Assembly (NCBI RefSeq): GCF_002979755.1
Contig: NZ_PCPP01000001.1
Coordinates: forward strand, 2,016,665-2,080,664
DNA from: Chryseobacterium culicis
GTDB lineage: Bacteria > Bacteroidota > Bacteroidia > Flavobacteriales > Weeksellaceae
DNA length: 64,000 bases
Direction: 5' to 3'
Every line of letters starts with the position of its first letter. Position 1 is the stretch's first letter. Below are positions 52,329-61,239 of this stretch, in pieces. The translations under genes were made by a program, and so were the position numbers. The notes under the pieces are model-generated. The model was given only the letters and a program-made list of their open reading frames with translations. It was not told where the DNA came from and did not search any database.

Positions 52329-52335
52329 TATCTCC

Positions 52336-52363
52336 GCTGGCGCGAGCGTCCTCGCTCGTGTCC
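52336..52363. repeat. REP hairpin left of RAYT-2
   Basis: GCTGGCGCGAGCGTCC then TCGCTCGTGTCC; internally CGAGCG pairs with CGCTCG. The inverse copy lies at 53030-53056 with one base less, on the other side of the transposase. Confidence 0.85.
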
Positions 52364-52474
52364 CTCACAATAATTTAATTCAAAATTCACTTAACATCCT
52401 CCCTCGTGAGCCCATTAGATCTCTAAAAAATATATAACACAATAATGACAATGAGTTTTTAGTATTTTTATAAT

Positions 52475-53026
52475 ATGAGCAGAAAACACAAATTTCATGA
52501 AAAAGAAGGAGCTTATTTTATAAGCTTTGCCACAGTATTCTGGATAGATATTTTTATACGAATGGAATATTTTGATATTCTTATTGAAGCATTAAGATAT
52601 TGTAGAAAAAACAAAGGAATGATTATTTTCGGATATTGTATCATGCCTAGTCATGTACATCTGTTATTCCGGTCAGAGAAATGCCAACCTTCAGAATTAA
52701 TAAGAGATTTTAAAGGTTTTACAGCTAAAAAACTACTACAAGCTATTGAAGACAATACTCAGGAAAGCAGAAAAGAGTGGTTATTGTGGATGTTTAAAAA
52801 AGCAGGAAGCCAAAATTCTAATATAAAAAAGTATCAGTTTTGGCAACAAAATAATATGCCCCTAGAGATATGGTCATTAAAAGTATTTGAACAAAAACTA
52901 AATTATGTTCATCAGAATCCTGTAGAATCTGGATTCGTTATGGAACCTTGGGAATGGAAATACAGCAGTGCCAGAAATTATTGTGACGATTATGAGAGGA
53001 TTCTTGAAATAGATGTTAATTTATAA
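52475..53026 (+). CDS. REP-associated tyrosine transposase (RAYT-2)
   Basis: The 183-residue Y1 transposase starts SRKHKFHEKEGAYFISFATV and has the HuH pair in YCIMPSHVHLLFRS, the ELIRDFKGFTAKKLLQAIED segment, WQQNNMPLEIWS and the conserved C-terminal tail KLNYVHQNPVESGFV then WEWKYSSARNYC with the catalytic tyrosine region. It is longer than RAYT-1 (140 residues) and belongs to a different RAYT group. It sits between inverted GC-rich REP hairpins about 110 bp to its left and 4 bp to its right. It is intact. Confidence 0.93.
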   Translation: MSRKHKFHEKEGAYFISFATVFWIDIFIRMEYFDILIEALRYCRKNKGMIIFGYCIMPSHVHLLFRSEKCQPSELIRDFKGFTAKKLLQAIEDNTQESRKEWLLWMFKKAGSQNSNIKKYQFWQQNNMPLEIWSLKVFEQKLNYVHQNPVESGFVMEPWEWKYSSARNYCDDYERILEIDVNL

Positions 53027-53029
53027 TGT

Positions 53030-53056
53030 GGACACGAGCGGGACGCTCGCGCCAGC
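53030..53056. repeat. REP hairpin right of RAYT-2
   Basis: GGACACGAGCGGGACGCTCG then CGCCAGC, the inverse of the copy at 52336-52363 with one base deleted. Begins 4 bp after the transposase stop. Confidence 0.85.
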
Positions 53057-53091
53057 AAATGATATTGTATTAACAATTTTACAAATATTAA

Positions 53092-53124
53092 GTTTTTGGC
53101 GCGGCCTCCGGCCGCGCCAAAAAC
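53092..53124. repeat. 33-bp perfect palindrome (copy 2)
   Basis: GTTTTTGGCGCGGCC and GGCCGCGCCAAAAAC pair across TCC. The core is shared with 51376-51408; arms differ with compensation. Confidence 0.85.
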
Positions 53125-53152
53125 TTTTCTCAATATTCAAGAATTTAAAAAC

Positions 53153-53187
53153 AACCCCGGCCGTTTCAAATGAAACAGCCGGGGTTT
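53153..53187 (-). terminator. Terminator of mdh
   Basis: AACCCCGGCCGTTTCA and TGAAACAGCCGGGGTT form a long stem with one bulge, 34 bp after the mdh stop on the minus strand, with a T-rich end. Confidence 0.8.
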
Positions 53188-53221
53188 ATCTATTTTAATT
53201 CCTGCTTAAAGCAGGCTATTA

Positions 53222-54148
53222 TTAAAATTTAAGATCTCCATTCACTTCTCTAACTGCATTAGCAGCTTCAGCGAATTTCAATTGCTCTTCAGCAGTCAAG
53301 GTTACGTTTACAATTGATTCTACTCCGTTTGCTCCGATAATTGCTGGAACACCAAGGCAGATATCATTTTGTCCGTATTCTCCTTCAAGCATTAAAGAAC
53401 AAGGTATCATTTTCTTCTGGTCACATGCAATAGCCTGAACCATTACAGAAACAGCTGCACCTGGAGCATACCAAGCTGAAGTTCCTAATAATTTAGTAAG
53501 AGTAGCTCCTCCTACTTTAGTTTCTTCGATTACATATTTTTGTTGCTCATCACTCAAGAATTCAGTTACAGGAACCCCATTTCTTGTCGCTTTGCTCAAT
53601 AATGGAAGCATACCTGTATCACTGTGAGCAGCGATTACCATACCGTCAACATCAGAAATTGGAGCTTCCAATGCTTCAGCTAATCTGTATTTGAATCTTG
53701 CAGAGTCTAATGCACCACCCATTCCGATGATTTTGTGCTTAGGAAGACCTGAAGTTTTGTGAACAAGGTAAGCCATAGTATCCATTGGGTTAGAAACCAC
53801 GATGATGATTACTTCCGGAGAATGTTTTACTAAGTTTTCAGTAACTTCTTTCACGATACCAGCGTTGATACCGATTAATTCTTCTCTTGTCATTCCAGGT
53901 TTTCTTGGAATCCCTGAAGTGATTACTGCTACATGAGAACCTGCAGTTTTGCTGTAATCTCCTGTTGTACCCGTAATTTTTGTATCAAATCCGTTAAGAG
54001 ATGCTGTCTGCATCAAGTCCATTGCTTTTCCTTCAGCAAACCCTTCTTTAATGTCTACCAAAACTACTTCTGAACAGAAGTTCTTCATTGCGATGTATTC
54101 TGCACAGCTTGCTCCTACAGCGCCTGCACCTACTACAGTTACTTTCAT
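53222..54148 (-). CDS. mdh: Malate dehydrogenase
   Basis: Mdh interconverts malate and oxaloacetate with NAD in the TCA cycle. The 308-residue LDH-like enzyme has the Rossmann motif VVGAGAVGASCAEYIA (4-19), the mobile loop IPRKPGMTREELIGINAGIV with substrate arginines, and the catalytic histidine in IAAHSDTGMLPLLS. Length and motifs are those of the LDH-like MDHs of bacteria. It is a single gene with its own terminator. Confidence 0.97.
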   Translation of the reverse strand: MKVTVVGAGAVGASCAEYIAMKNFCSEVVLVDIKEGFAEGKAMDLMQTASLNGFDTKITGTTGDYSKTAGSHVAVITSGIPRKPGMTREELIGINAGIVKEVTENLVKHSPEVIIIVVSNPMDTMAYLVHKTSGLPKHKIIGMGGALDSARFKYRLAEALEAPISDVDGMVIAAHSDTGMLPLLSKATRNGVPVTEFLSDEQQKYVIEETKVGGATLTKLLGTSAWYAPGAAVSVMVQAIACDQKKMIPCSLMLEGEYGQNDICLGVPAIIGANGVESIVNVTLTAEEQLKFAEAANAVREVNGDLKF

Positions 54149-54214
54149 ATTGTTACTTTTTAAAAATTATTTTTTGTTAGTTAAGTTTAAATTTGAAACT
54201 CCCCAAATTTAACA

Positions 54215-54248
54215 ATTCCTGAAAAATTGAGCAATTTTTCAGGAATTT
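54215..54248 (-). terminator. Terminator of the heme oxygenase gene
   Basis: ATTCCTGAAAAATTG and CAATTTTTCAGGAAT form a 15-bp stem around GAG, just after the heme oxygenase stop on the minus strand. Confidence 0.7.
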
Positions 54249-54266
54249 AATTAGAATTAAAATAAA

Positions 54267-54818
54267 TTAGTTGACGTTCAGTAAAAACGTATATAATTTT
54301 TTCGCACCGGAAAGCACTTCATTGTAGTTTTCTTCAGTTACCTCTGTATCCAGAACTTCTTTAAAATTCTTCCACATAGGCCCTGTATTTTCCTGATAAC
54401 ATCCGAAAAAATTGAAGGTAACCTCATCAAATCCTTCCGTTTTAGAAAGCTGTTTTGCAATTACATTTCCACCCAGGGTAGAACCTTCAATCACATACAT
54501 GGCTCCAAGTGCTTCATGCTCGTTATTGAAATCCAGAGGATGAGATACTTCCTGATTTTCCAGAGAAAGGCTTTTCAGGTCTTTTTCAATAAGGGAGAGT
54601 TTTTTTCTAGCATCCAGCTGAAGTTTCTCTGCATACTTACCGGAAAGGCTGTTGAATATTTTATCTTCACTGTGAAGAAGCATCAGGTAATTGGTGTGGA
54701 TAATCTTTTTATAATCCTCTAAAGTGAAAGTTTTGTTAAAAATCTTTTCAGAATTAAAAAGTTTTTCTGCTGCATCGTGATAATCTGCTGTATTCTGTTT
54801 AAGATATTCTGATACCAT
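54267..54818 (-). CDS. bphO: Biliverdin-forming heme oxygenase (BphO)
   Basis: The 183-residue heme oxygenase opens the heme ring to give biliverdin. It has the proximal histidine near the start, NTADYHDAAEKLFNS (His14), and the distal-helix glycine pattern AMYVIEGSTLGGNVIAKQL. The gene starts 21 bp downstream of the bacteriophytochrome gene, so it supplies the chromophore for that photoreceptor. Confidence 0.94.
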   Translation of the reverse strand: MVSEYLKQNTADYHDAAEKLFNSEKIFNKTFTLEDYKKIIHTNYLMLLHSEDKIFNSLSGKYAEKLQLDARKKLSLIEKDLKSLSLENQEVSHPLDFNNEHEALGAMYVIEGSTLGGNVIAKQLSKTEGFDEVTFNFFGCYQENTGPMWKNFKEVLDTEVTEENYNEVLSGAKKLYTFLLNVN

Positions 54819-54839
54819 ACATAACGTTTTAAAAGTTTC

Positions 54840-57038
54840 TCAAATATAAGGCTTTTTGAACGTTAAAATAAAAGAAGTTCCCTCACTGTTGCTTTCAAAA
54901 TCCACATTTCCTCCCAATCTTTTCATAATGCGGTGTACAATAGACAGCCCTACTCCGTTTCCTTTAAACTTCTTGGCATTATCCATTCTGTTGAAGATTT
55001 TAAACATCTTATGTTTCTCCTCTTCAGGAATACCAATACCATTATCAGAAATCCTGTAAATAATAGTCTGAACGTCTTCAGTTCCTTCAATTTCTACTTG
55101 CGGAAGATCTTTGTGGGACGAATACTTCACTGCATTATTGATGATATTCAAAAATACCTGATGAAGCAGGGTTTTATCAGCCATGACATCCGGGCATTCC
55201 TTAATGATAATTTCACTGTTCGGACTGCCGTAGGTCATCTTGGCGTTTGCAGAAATTTTCTCAATTGTATGAGCCGTTTCAAGACTTTCAAGCTGTATTT
55301 CGCTATGCTTGGCACGGCTGAGCTGCAGTACGTCATGCATCATTTCCGCCATATTGTCGATTTCCTCGATAATCGAATTAATCTTGGTCTTGCTTTTTTC
55401 AGAATCATCTCTAAGATTTCCCAAAAGCATTTGAGCATTCAGCTTCATTACAGTCAAAGGAGTTCCCAGATCATGGGATATGGTATAAGAAAAACTGTCA
55501 AGCTCTTCATTTACTTTTTTAAGCTCATCATTAAGCCTTTTGATCGCATTATAATTTTTATGAGAAGTTTCTAAAATGAGGTCCCTTACAGCCTGTACAG
55601 CACTCACATTTCTGGAATTCCATCTTTTAGAATACCCTTTGATATTTTCAGTAAAAATACGGAAGGAAGTTCTGGGTGATATCATCTGTCTTTCTTCGCC
55701 ATTCTGAGAAAACACACTTATTCTTTTCTCTGGATTTCCAGCCCAGTTGATATGTTCATCAAACTCTTTCCGAAACCAGATCAGCATTTCATTTTTATCT
55801 CTTTCAATAAAGTAAATAACAATTCCTGCTGCATTTTCAGACAGATCCAGCTCTTTGCCATGATCTTTAAGGAAGTTTCGGCTCACATAGATCAGATCAC
55901 TGGTATTTTCAAGTGCCCATTGTGCAATGGTATTAATACTTTCCAACCCAGGAGTATTTCCGTCTGTCACAATATTCTCATCCGAAACAATGGCAAGTCC
56001 GTCTGCCTCAGGTAAGTTTCGGATCTCTTTTTTACATTCGATAAGAGAATCAAACAGGTTATGATGCTTTAGAAATTCCGTTTTCATCTGAGACATTTTC
56101 TCATTCAGTTCCAAACGGTAGTTCAGCTCACTTTTAGATTTAAAAGATGAATAGGCATTCGCAGCCAGTGTGGTAAAAATTCCGGCTTGTACTCTATCCT
56201 CAAGGTCAATATGCTTGGGTTCTACATTCTGGCAGGTAACCAAGCCCCAAAGATGATCATCAATAATAATAGAAACACTGAAGCTTGAAGCCGCACCCGA
56301 ATTTTTAAGATACTGCCCATGAACAGGCGACATCCCTCTGGAAGCTGAAAAAGTAAGATCAATACTTTCCGTACTTTTGCTTAAAATAGGAACAGTATCA
56401 GCATATACATTACTGAAAATTCTTTTTCTTTTTTTCAGATAAAGATCCCGTGCCTGTTTCGGAATATCAGACTCCGGATAATGAAGCCCCAGAAAACTTT
56501 CCATATTTTCATTTTTTCTTTCGGCAATTACCTTTCCGGAACCGTCCATCATGAATTTATAGACCATCATCCGGTCATAGTTTACCACCTTTGACAGCGT
56601 TTCCAGAAGATGATTCCAGAGTTCTTTTTCGTTATCAATGATGTAAAAATTATCATACTTATTGGAAATCCTCTTGTCAGGATTGATCAGGACTTCTTCG
56701 AATTCAAGAAAAATGGAAGATTCACTCCTGAAAACAGAAAAGTGATACTCTTTTTCGTTGATAAAAATTTTGTCGAAATAGGTTTCGTTTTTACGTCTGG
56801 TAAACCTTTCCAGAGAAGTATATATTTCTGAATTGATAATACTCTGAAAACTTTCCGGAAAGTCTGTAATCTTCTTTTCGAAAAGCTTTTCCGGGCTTTC
56901 GATGGTAAATATATCCGAGATATTCCTGCTAAAAAAAGTGATGGTATGGGATTCCGCATCAATGCCTATCAAATAGCCAAAACTTTGTATAGAACCCGGA
57001 ATATGGATAGGTTCTTCATGACATTCTACAAAATTCAT
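54840..57038 (-). CDS. bphP: Bacteriophytochrome histidine kinase
   Basis: From the ATG at 57038 the protein has 732 residues; an in-frame TTG at 57062 overlaps the promoter box. The biliverdin cysteine is in FVECHEEPIHIPGSIQ (Cys6). PAS, GAF (about 140-310, HYPESDIPKQARDLYL) and PHY domains follow (about 330-500, IWFRKEFDEHINWAGNPEKR). Then come a dimerisation and phosphoacceptor helix SFSYTISHDLGTPLTV, and an ATPase domain with NIINNAVKYSS and FKGNGVGLSIVHRIMKR. It senses red and far-red light. No response regulator gene is next to it. The phosphoacceptor motif has Gly where Arg is usual (SHDLGTP). Confidence 0.95.
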   Translation of the reverse strand: MNFVECHEEPIHIPGSIQSFGYLIGIDAESHTITFFSRNISDIFTIESPEKLFEKKITDFPESFQSIINSEIYTSLERFTRRKNETYFDKIFINEKEYHFSVFRSESSIFLEFEEVLINPDKRISNKYDNFYIIDNEKELWNHLLETLSKVVNYDRMMVYKFMMDGSGKVIAERKNENMESFLGLHYPESDIPKQARDLYLKKRKRIFSNVYADTVPILSKSTESIDLTFSASRGMSPVHGQYLKNSGAASSFSVSIIIDDHLWGLVTCQNVEPKHIDLEDRVQAGIFTTLAANAYSSFKSKSELNYRLELNEKMSQMKTEFLKHHNLFDSLIECKKEIRNLPEADGLAIVSDENIVTDGNTPGLESINTIAQWALENTSDLIYVSRNFLKDHGKELDLSENAAGIVIYFIERDKNEMLIWFRKEFDEHINWAGNPEKRISVFSQNGEERQMISPRTSFRIFTENIKGYSKRWNSRNVSAVQAVRDLILETSHKNYNAIKRLNDELKKVNEELDSFSYTISHDLGTPLTVMKLNAQMLLGNLRDDSEKSKTKINSIIEEIDNMAEMMHDVLQLSRAKHSEIQLESLETAHTIEKISANAKMTYGSPNSEIIIKECPDVMADKTLLHQVFLNIINNAVKYSSHKDLPQVEIEGTEDVQTIIYRISDNGIGIPEEEKHKMFKIFNRMDNAKKFKGNGVGLSIVHRIMKRLGGNVDFESNSEGTSFILTFKKPYI

Positions 57039-57059
57039 ATATCTCTTCAGTCTATTAAT

Positions 57060-57089
57060 CAAATATAGCGTTTTTTTGAACAGTGTTCA
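57060..57089 (-). promoter_or_regulatory. Promoter box and palindromic operator of bphP
   Basis: TATATTTG at 57060-57067 is an exact TAnnTTTG match on the minus strand, giving a leader of about 15 nt before the ATG at 57038. A perfect 13-nt palindrome TGAACACTGTTCA lies at 57077-57089, where the -33 contact region should be, so it may bind a repressor. Confidence 0.55.
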
Positions 57090-57418
57090 CTTTTGTGGTA
57101 TCTAATTTCAAAGCTCACTCTACGACGCATTCATGGGAGATAACGGATAAAAAATGTATAAAAAACGCATTTAAATATTCTTCATTTTTACCCCTTTTTT
57201 ATGCCATGTTTCTAAAATATACGAAAAAAAATCCAATAATCAGGTTATGCACTCTTTAATCATGATTCATAACATGGATTACAGATTATTAACTCTAATA
57301 ATTGTTTTATTTAAACAATTTTCGCTAAATTTATATCACCAAATAATGAATATGATCAAAATTAATTGAATTATTCACAATAAATTCAATATAAAATTTA
57401 AATTCAAATAATACTATT
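57090..57418. other. Gene-free stretch between bphP and the acylase gene
   Basis: The 330 bp are AT-rich with no ORF of note. A weak promoter candidate for the acylase gene is TTG at 57302 with TAAATTTA at 57326. No repeat shared with other parts of the window was found. Confidence 0.4.
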
Positions 57419-58468
57419 ATGAAAAAGTTCCCATTAATTTTATTTTCTCTGATCCTCTCTGTAGGATTATGGAATCCATCAGAAGCATGTACAAGGGTAG
57501 TTTACAAAGGACCACAGAACACCGTTATTACAGCCCGTTCTATGGACTGGCGTGATGAAATCCCTGCCAATTTATGGGTTTTGCCAAAAGGTATAGACCG
57601 TAACGGGCAGGTAGGTTCTAAATCAGTAAAATGGACTGCCAAATACGGAAGCCTCGTCAGTACGTCATGGGATATTGCATCATCAGACGGAATGAACGAA
57701 AAAGGATTGGTTGCTAATCTGCTTTGGCTGGGAGAATCTCAATATCCAAAATTCGATGGAAAAGGAAGTAAAAAGGGAATTGCCATCTCATTATGGGCAC
57801 AATATTATCTTGATAATTTCGCCACCGTAAAAGAAGCTGTAGAGCATTCACAAAAAGAACCGTTCGTGATTGTAAGCGATTATATTCCAGGAACAGAGAG
57901 ATTTACTACCGTTCACCTTTCCATTTCCGATGCTTCAGGAGACAGTGCCGTATTCGAATATATTAACGGAAAACTGGTGATCCACCATGATCCTTCTTAC
58001 ACCGTTATGACCAACTCTCCTATTTTTGAGGAACAGCTCGCTCTTAACAATTACTGGAAAGGGATTCCCGGAACAGTTATGCTTCCTGGGACTAACCGCG
58101 CTGCAGACCGCTTTGTGAGAGCTTCATACTACATCAATGCAATTCCGCAGACTGCCGATACCCGCACAGCAGTAGCCAGTGTTTTCAGTGTCATCAGAAA
58201 CTGTTCTGTACCTTATGGAATCTCTTCCGCTACCGAACCCAATATTTCATCCACAAGATGGCGTTCTGTTTCGGATCAGAAAAACCTGGTATATTATTTT
58301 GAAACCGTTTTCACTCCCAACACGTTCTGGGTAGATCTTAAAGATTTTGATTTAAGTTCTAAAGGAAAAGTGATGAAACTGGATCTTAGTGATAACCGCA
58401 CTTATAATGGAAAATCCAATGCAGAGTTTAAAGAATCTGCACCCTTCACATTCTTAGGATTAAAATAG
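57419..58468 (+). CDS. Penicillin V acylase / linear amide C-N hydrolase
   Basis: The 349-residue exported Ntn-hydrolase has a signal peptide (PLILFSLILSVGLWNPSEA), then the N-terminal nucleophile Cys24 in ACTRVVYKGPQ, exposed after signal cleavage, and RSMDWRDEIPANLWVLPKGI. Further family segments are SSDGMNEKGLVANLLWLGES and NSPIFEEQL. This is the choloylglycine hydrolase superfamily, which cuts penicillin V, bile-salt amides or acyl-homoserine lactones. Which substrate applies here is unknown. It precedes the porin gene by 138 bp. Confidence 0.92.
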   Translation: MKKFPLILFSLILSVGLWNPSEACTRVVYKGPQNTVITARSMDWRDEIPANLWVLPKGIDRNGQVGSKSVKWTAKYGSLVSTSWDIASSDGMNEKGLVANLLWLGESQYPKFDGKGSKKGIAISLWAQYYLDNFATVKEAVEHSQKEPFVIVSDYIPGTERFTTVHLSISDASGDSAVFEYINGKLVIHHDPSYTVMTNSPIFEEQLALNNYWKGIPGTVMLPGTNRAADRFVRASYYINAIPQTADTRTAVASVFSVIRNCSVPYGISSATEPNISSTRWRSVSDQKNLVYYFETVFTPNTFWVDLKDFDLSSKGKVMKLDLSDNRTYNGKSNAEFKESAPFTFLGLK

Positions 58469-58606
58469 ATATTTCGCCACAAAAAATGCTTGCGCTTAGT
58501 AAACAATGCCCTAAGTATGCCCCATTATGATTTGACGAGATACTAAAACGGGTTGGATAAGCAGTTGTGGTAAAATAGATTTCACAATAAAAAAACAAAA
58601 ATAGAT

Positions 58607-59773
58607 ATGGCCTTTTTTTCGATTAAAAAGAAAAGCCTGATCCTGTGCATGCTGGCCTGTGCCTTATCAGTCCATGCACAAAATCAGGATTCTCTGAAGA
58701 CCACACCTCCTCCACAGGAAGAAGACAATGTAAAATATCCACAGCTGCAGATCAAAGGCCTTTTTCAGGCACGTTATCTGGTAGGAATGTCTAAAGATGT
58801 TGATGTAAACGGGCTTCATCATACCGATGGCTCCGGAACTGATAATAATTTCATGCTCAAATACATGAGGGTTCAGGTTCGCGCACAGATCAGTAAACGA
58901 ACGGAAGTTGTTGTTTTGGCTAACCTTGCCGATTTTAAAAATGACCCCAAAAGCAGAGTTCTTGAAAACGCTTATCTGAAGTATACCTTCAATCCTAAAT
59001 TAGCCATTACTGTAGGACAGTTCAGACCTTGGTTCGGTATTGAAGAGACTTATCCTATTGATATTATCAAATCTCTAGACTGGTCCAATCAATATACGGA
59101 ATTTGGAAAACTGGGCTGGACAAGTTTCCAGATCGGAATGTCTGCCACAGGACAACTTCAACTCGGGGAAATCCCTTTCCAATATGCTGTTTCAGTAGTG
59201 AATGGAAATGGAAAGAATCAGATCAATGATAATGACAACGGAAAGCAGTATTCTACCCGTCTTGTTTTCGGATTATCTAAAAAATACCATTTCAATGTAG
59301 GGCTGAATGGAGGTACCGGAGAAGTCTTCAGCAAAAAGGTGTATGCCTTAGGTATAGATCTAAGCTCACTGATCCAGTTTGATCCAAAATGGAGCCTTGA
59401 TATGCAGCTGGAAGCTAAACAGGCTACCAACCATGTTCTGTACAACTCCATTGCCCCGGAATTACGTCCTGAAAATCCCGATCAGTATTTGATACGAGGA
59501 GCCTACTTCCTGCCGAATCTGAGATACGAGATCAACCACAAAAATCTCAGTGCTTTCGAATTATCCTGCCGCTACGAATATCTTGACACCAATTTCAGAA
59601 TGGCTTCTAACCCAAGACAGACCATTACCCCAATGTTCGGATTGGAATTCCTGAAAAATTACGGGGCAAGAATTCAGCTGGGAGTACAATTTGACCGCTA
59701 CAAATATCAGGTGGAAAACACCTCACAATACAACAACAATCTATTTATAGTGCAAGTTCAGAGTAGATTTTAA
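58607..59773 (+). CDS. Outer membrane porin, phosphate-selective O/P type
   Basis: The 388-residue protein has a signal peptide MAFFSIKKKSLILCMLACAL ending HAQ, a proline-rich linker and a beta-barrel typical of the O/P porin family: YPQLQIKGLFQARYLVGMSK, MRVQVRAQISKRTEVVVLAN, ITVGQFRPWFGIEETYP, and the final strand ends in phenylalanine (FIVQVQSRF). It lies 19 bp before the DASS transporter gene and is probably its outer membrane partner, passing anionic substrates such as C4-dicarboxylates. This link is inferred from gene order. Confidence 0.88.
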   Translation: MAFFSIKKKSLILCMLACALSVHAQNQDSLKTTPPPQEEDNVKYPQLQIKGLFQARYLVGMSKDVDVNGLHHTDGSGTDNNFMLKYMRVQVRAQISKRTEVVVLANLADFKNDPKSRVLENAYLKYTFNPKLAITVGQFRPWFGIEETYPIDIIKSLDWSNQYTEFGKLGWTSFQIGMSATGQLQLGEIPFQYAVSVVNGNGKNQINDNDNGKQYSTRLVFGLSKKYHFNVGLNGGTGEVFSKKVYALGIDLSSLIQFDPKWSLDMQLEAKQATNHVLYNSIAPELRPENPDQYLIRGAYFLPNLRYEINHKNLSAFELSCRYEYLDTNFRMASNPRQTITPMFGLEFLKNYGARIQLGVQFDRYKYQVENTSQYNNNLFIVQVQSRF

Positions 59774-59792
59774 CGATTAAATAGTTAGTATC

Positions 59793-61223
59793 ATGAAAGA
59801 AATTAATATCAAAAACGTAGCGATCACATTTGTTGTTGCGTTAATTATATGGTTCATCCCTGCTCCGGAGGGTGTTGCAGAAAATGCCTGGCATCTTTTT
59901 GCCATCTTTGCGGCAACTATTTTAGGGATCATTCTTAAAGCGGCTCCAATGGGTACGATGTGTATGATGGCCATTGGTTTTACAGCCCTTACACAGGTAG
60001 TTGCTCCGGGAGATGCCGGAAAATCCATTACCAAAGCTCTTTCCGGTTTTGGAGACAAAGTAATCTGGCTGATCGGAATTTCATTCTTTATTGCCAGAGG
60101 ATTTATCAAAACAGGATTGGGAAACCGTATCGCCTTTTTATTCATCAGAGTCTTTGGTAAAAGTTCACTGGGACTTGCTTACGGATTAGGACTTGCTGAT
60201 GTTTGTCTGGCTCCTGCTATTCCGAGTAATACAGCAAGAGGTGGTGGGATTATCTACCCTATTATGAAATCTATGGCAATAAGCTTCGATTCCGTTCCTG
60301 AAAAACCGGAAACCCATAGAAAACTAGGATCATTCCTGACTTTGAACAGCTATTATATGAACCTCATCGCTTCTTCCATGTTCCTTACCGGGACAGCCAG
60401 TAACCCGATGTGTCAGAAATTTGCCGCCAATCTTGGGATTGATATTACCTGGATGTCATGGGCTGCAGCAGGTTTCATTCCCGGTGCGGTAGCGTTCTTT
60501 GTTGTTCCTTTGGTATTGTACAAATTATATCCGCCTGAACTGAAAAAAACAGGTGATGCTCCAAAAATGGCCGCTCAGAAATTAAAAGAAATGGGACCTA
60601 TTTCCAGAAACGAATGGCTGATGCTGCTAGCATTTTTTATTCTGCTGGCCCTTTGGATATTTGGAGGAGCACTTTCTATTGATGCTACCACTACAGCATT
60701 CATCGGATTAACACTATTGCTGTTAACTTCAGTATTAACCTGGGAAGATGTAAAAGGAGAAAAAGGAGCATGGGATACTATCGTTTGGTTCGCTGTACTG
60801 GTGATGATGGCAAGCTCTTTAAATGAATTAGGTTTCATTGGATGGTTCAGTAACCTTATCAAAGTACAAATTGGAGGTTTGAGCTGGCAGGTAGCCTTCC
60901 CGGTTATTATTATAGTCTATTTCTTCAGTCACTATATTTTTGCCAGTGCTACCGCTCACGTAGCGGCTATGTATGCAGCATTACTAGGTGTTGGGGTTTC
61001 TTTGGGAATCCCTCCAATGTTACTGGCAATGATGCTTGGTTTCATGGGTTCTATTTATGGAGTGCTTACCCATTATGGCCACGGTCCGGCTCCGGTATTC
61101 TTCGGAAGTGGATATGTAGATCTCAAAGCCTGGTGGGTAAGAGGTCTTGAAATAGGAATCGTACTATTGATCATTTATATGGTTGTAGGAGGATTGTGGA
61201 TGAAAGTCTTAGGATATTATTAA
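59793..61223 (+). CDS. DASS-family sodium/dicarboxylate symporter
   Basis: The 476-residue inner membrane protein has about 12 hydrophobic helices and the two DASS substrate motifs: SNTARGGGIIYPIMKSM (SNT in the first repeat) and FSHYIFASATAHVAAMYA (second repeat, where SNT/SAT varies), plus LTGTASNPMCQKFAANLG. It takes up C4-dicarboxylates such as malate, succinate or 2-oxoglutarate with sodium. It is followed after 16 bp by sdhC, so uptake and oxidation of succinate appear to be joined in one operon. Confidence 0.92.
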   Translation: MKEINIKNVAITFVVALIIWFIPAPEGVAENAWHLFAIFAATILGIILKAAPMGTMCMMAIGFTALTQVVAPGDAGKSITKALSGFGDKVIWLIGISFFIARGFIKTGLGNRIAFLFIRVFGKSSLGLAYGLGLADVCLAPAIPSNTARGGGIIYPIMKSMAISFDSVPEKPETHRKLGSFLTLNSYYMNLIASSMFLTGTASNPMCQKFAANLGIDITWMSWAAAGFIPGAVAFFVVPLVLYKLYPPELKKTGDAPKMAAQKLKEMGPISRNEWLMLLAFFILLALWIFGGALSIDATTTAFIGLTLLLLTSVLTWEDVKGEKGAWDTIVWFAVLVMMASSLNELGFIGWFSNLIKVQIGGLSWQVAFPVIIIVYFFSHYIFASATAHVAAMYAALLGVGVSLGIPPMLLAMMLGFMGSIYGVLTHYGHGPAPVFFGSGYVDLKAWWVRGLEIGIVLLIIYMVVGGLWMKVLGYY

Positions 61224-61239
61224 TTATTAAATCAAAAAT

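Noticed and set aside
54933..55574. 213-residue plus-strand ORF
   Set aside because: Antisense to the kinase domains of bphP; a shadow of a high-confidence gene.
57419..58468. Acyl-homoserine lactone acylase as a specific call
   Set aside because: The fold and nucleophile fit, but penicillin V, bile-salt and lactone activities cannot be separated from these motifs.
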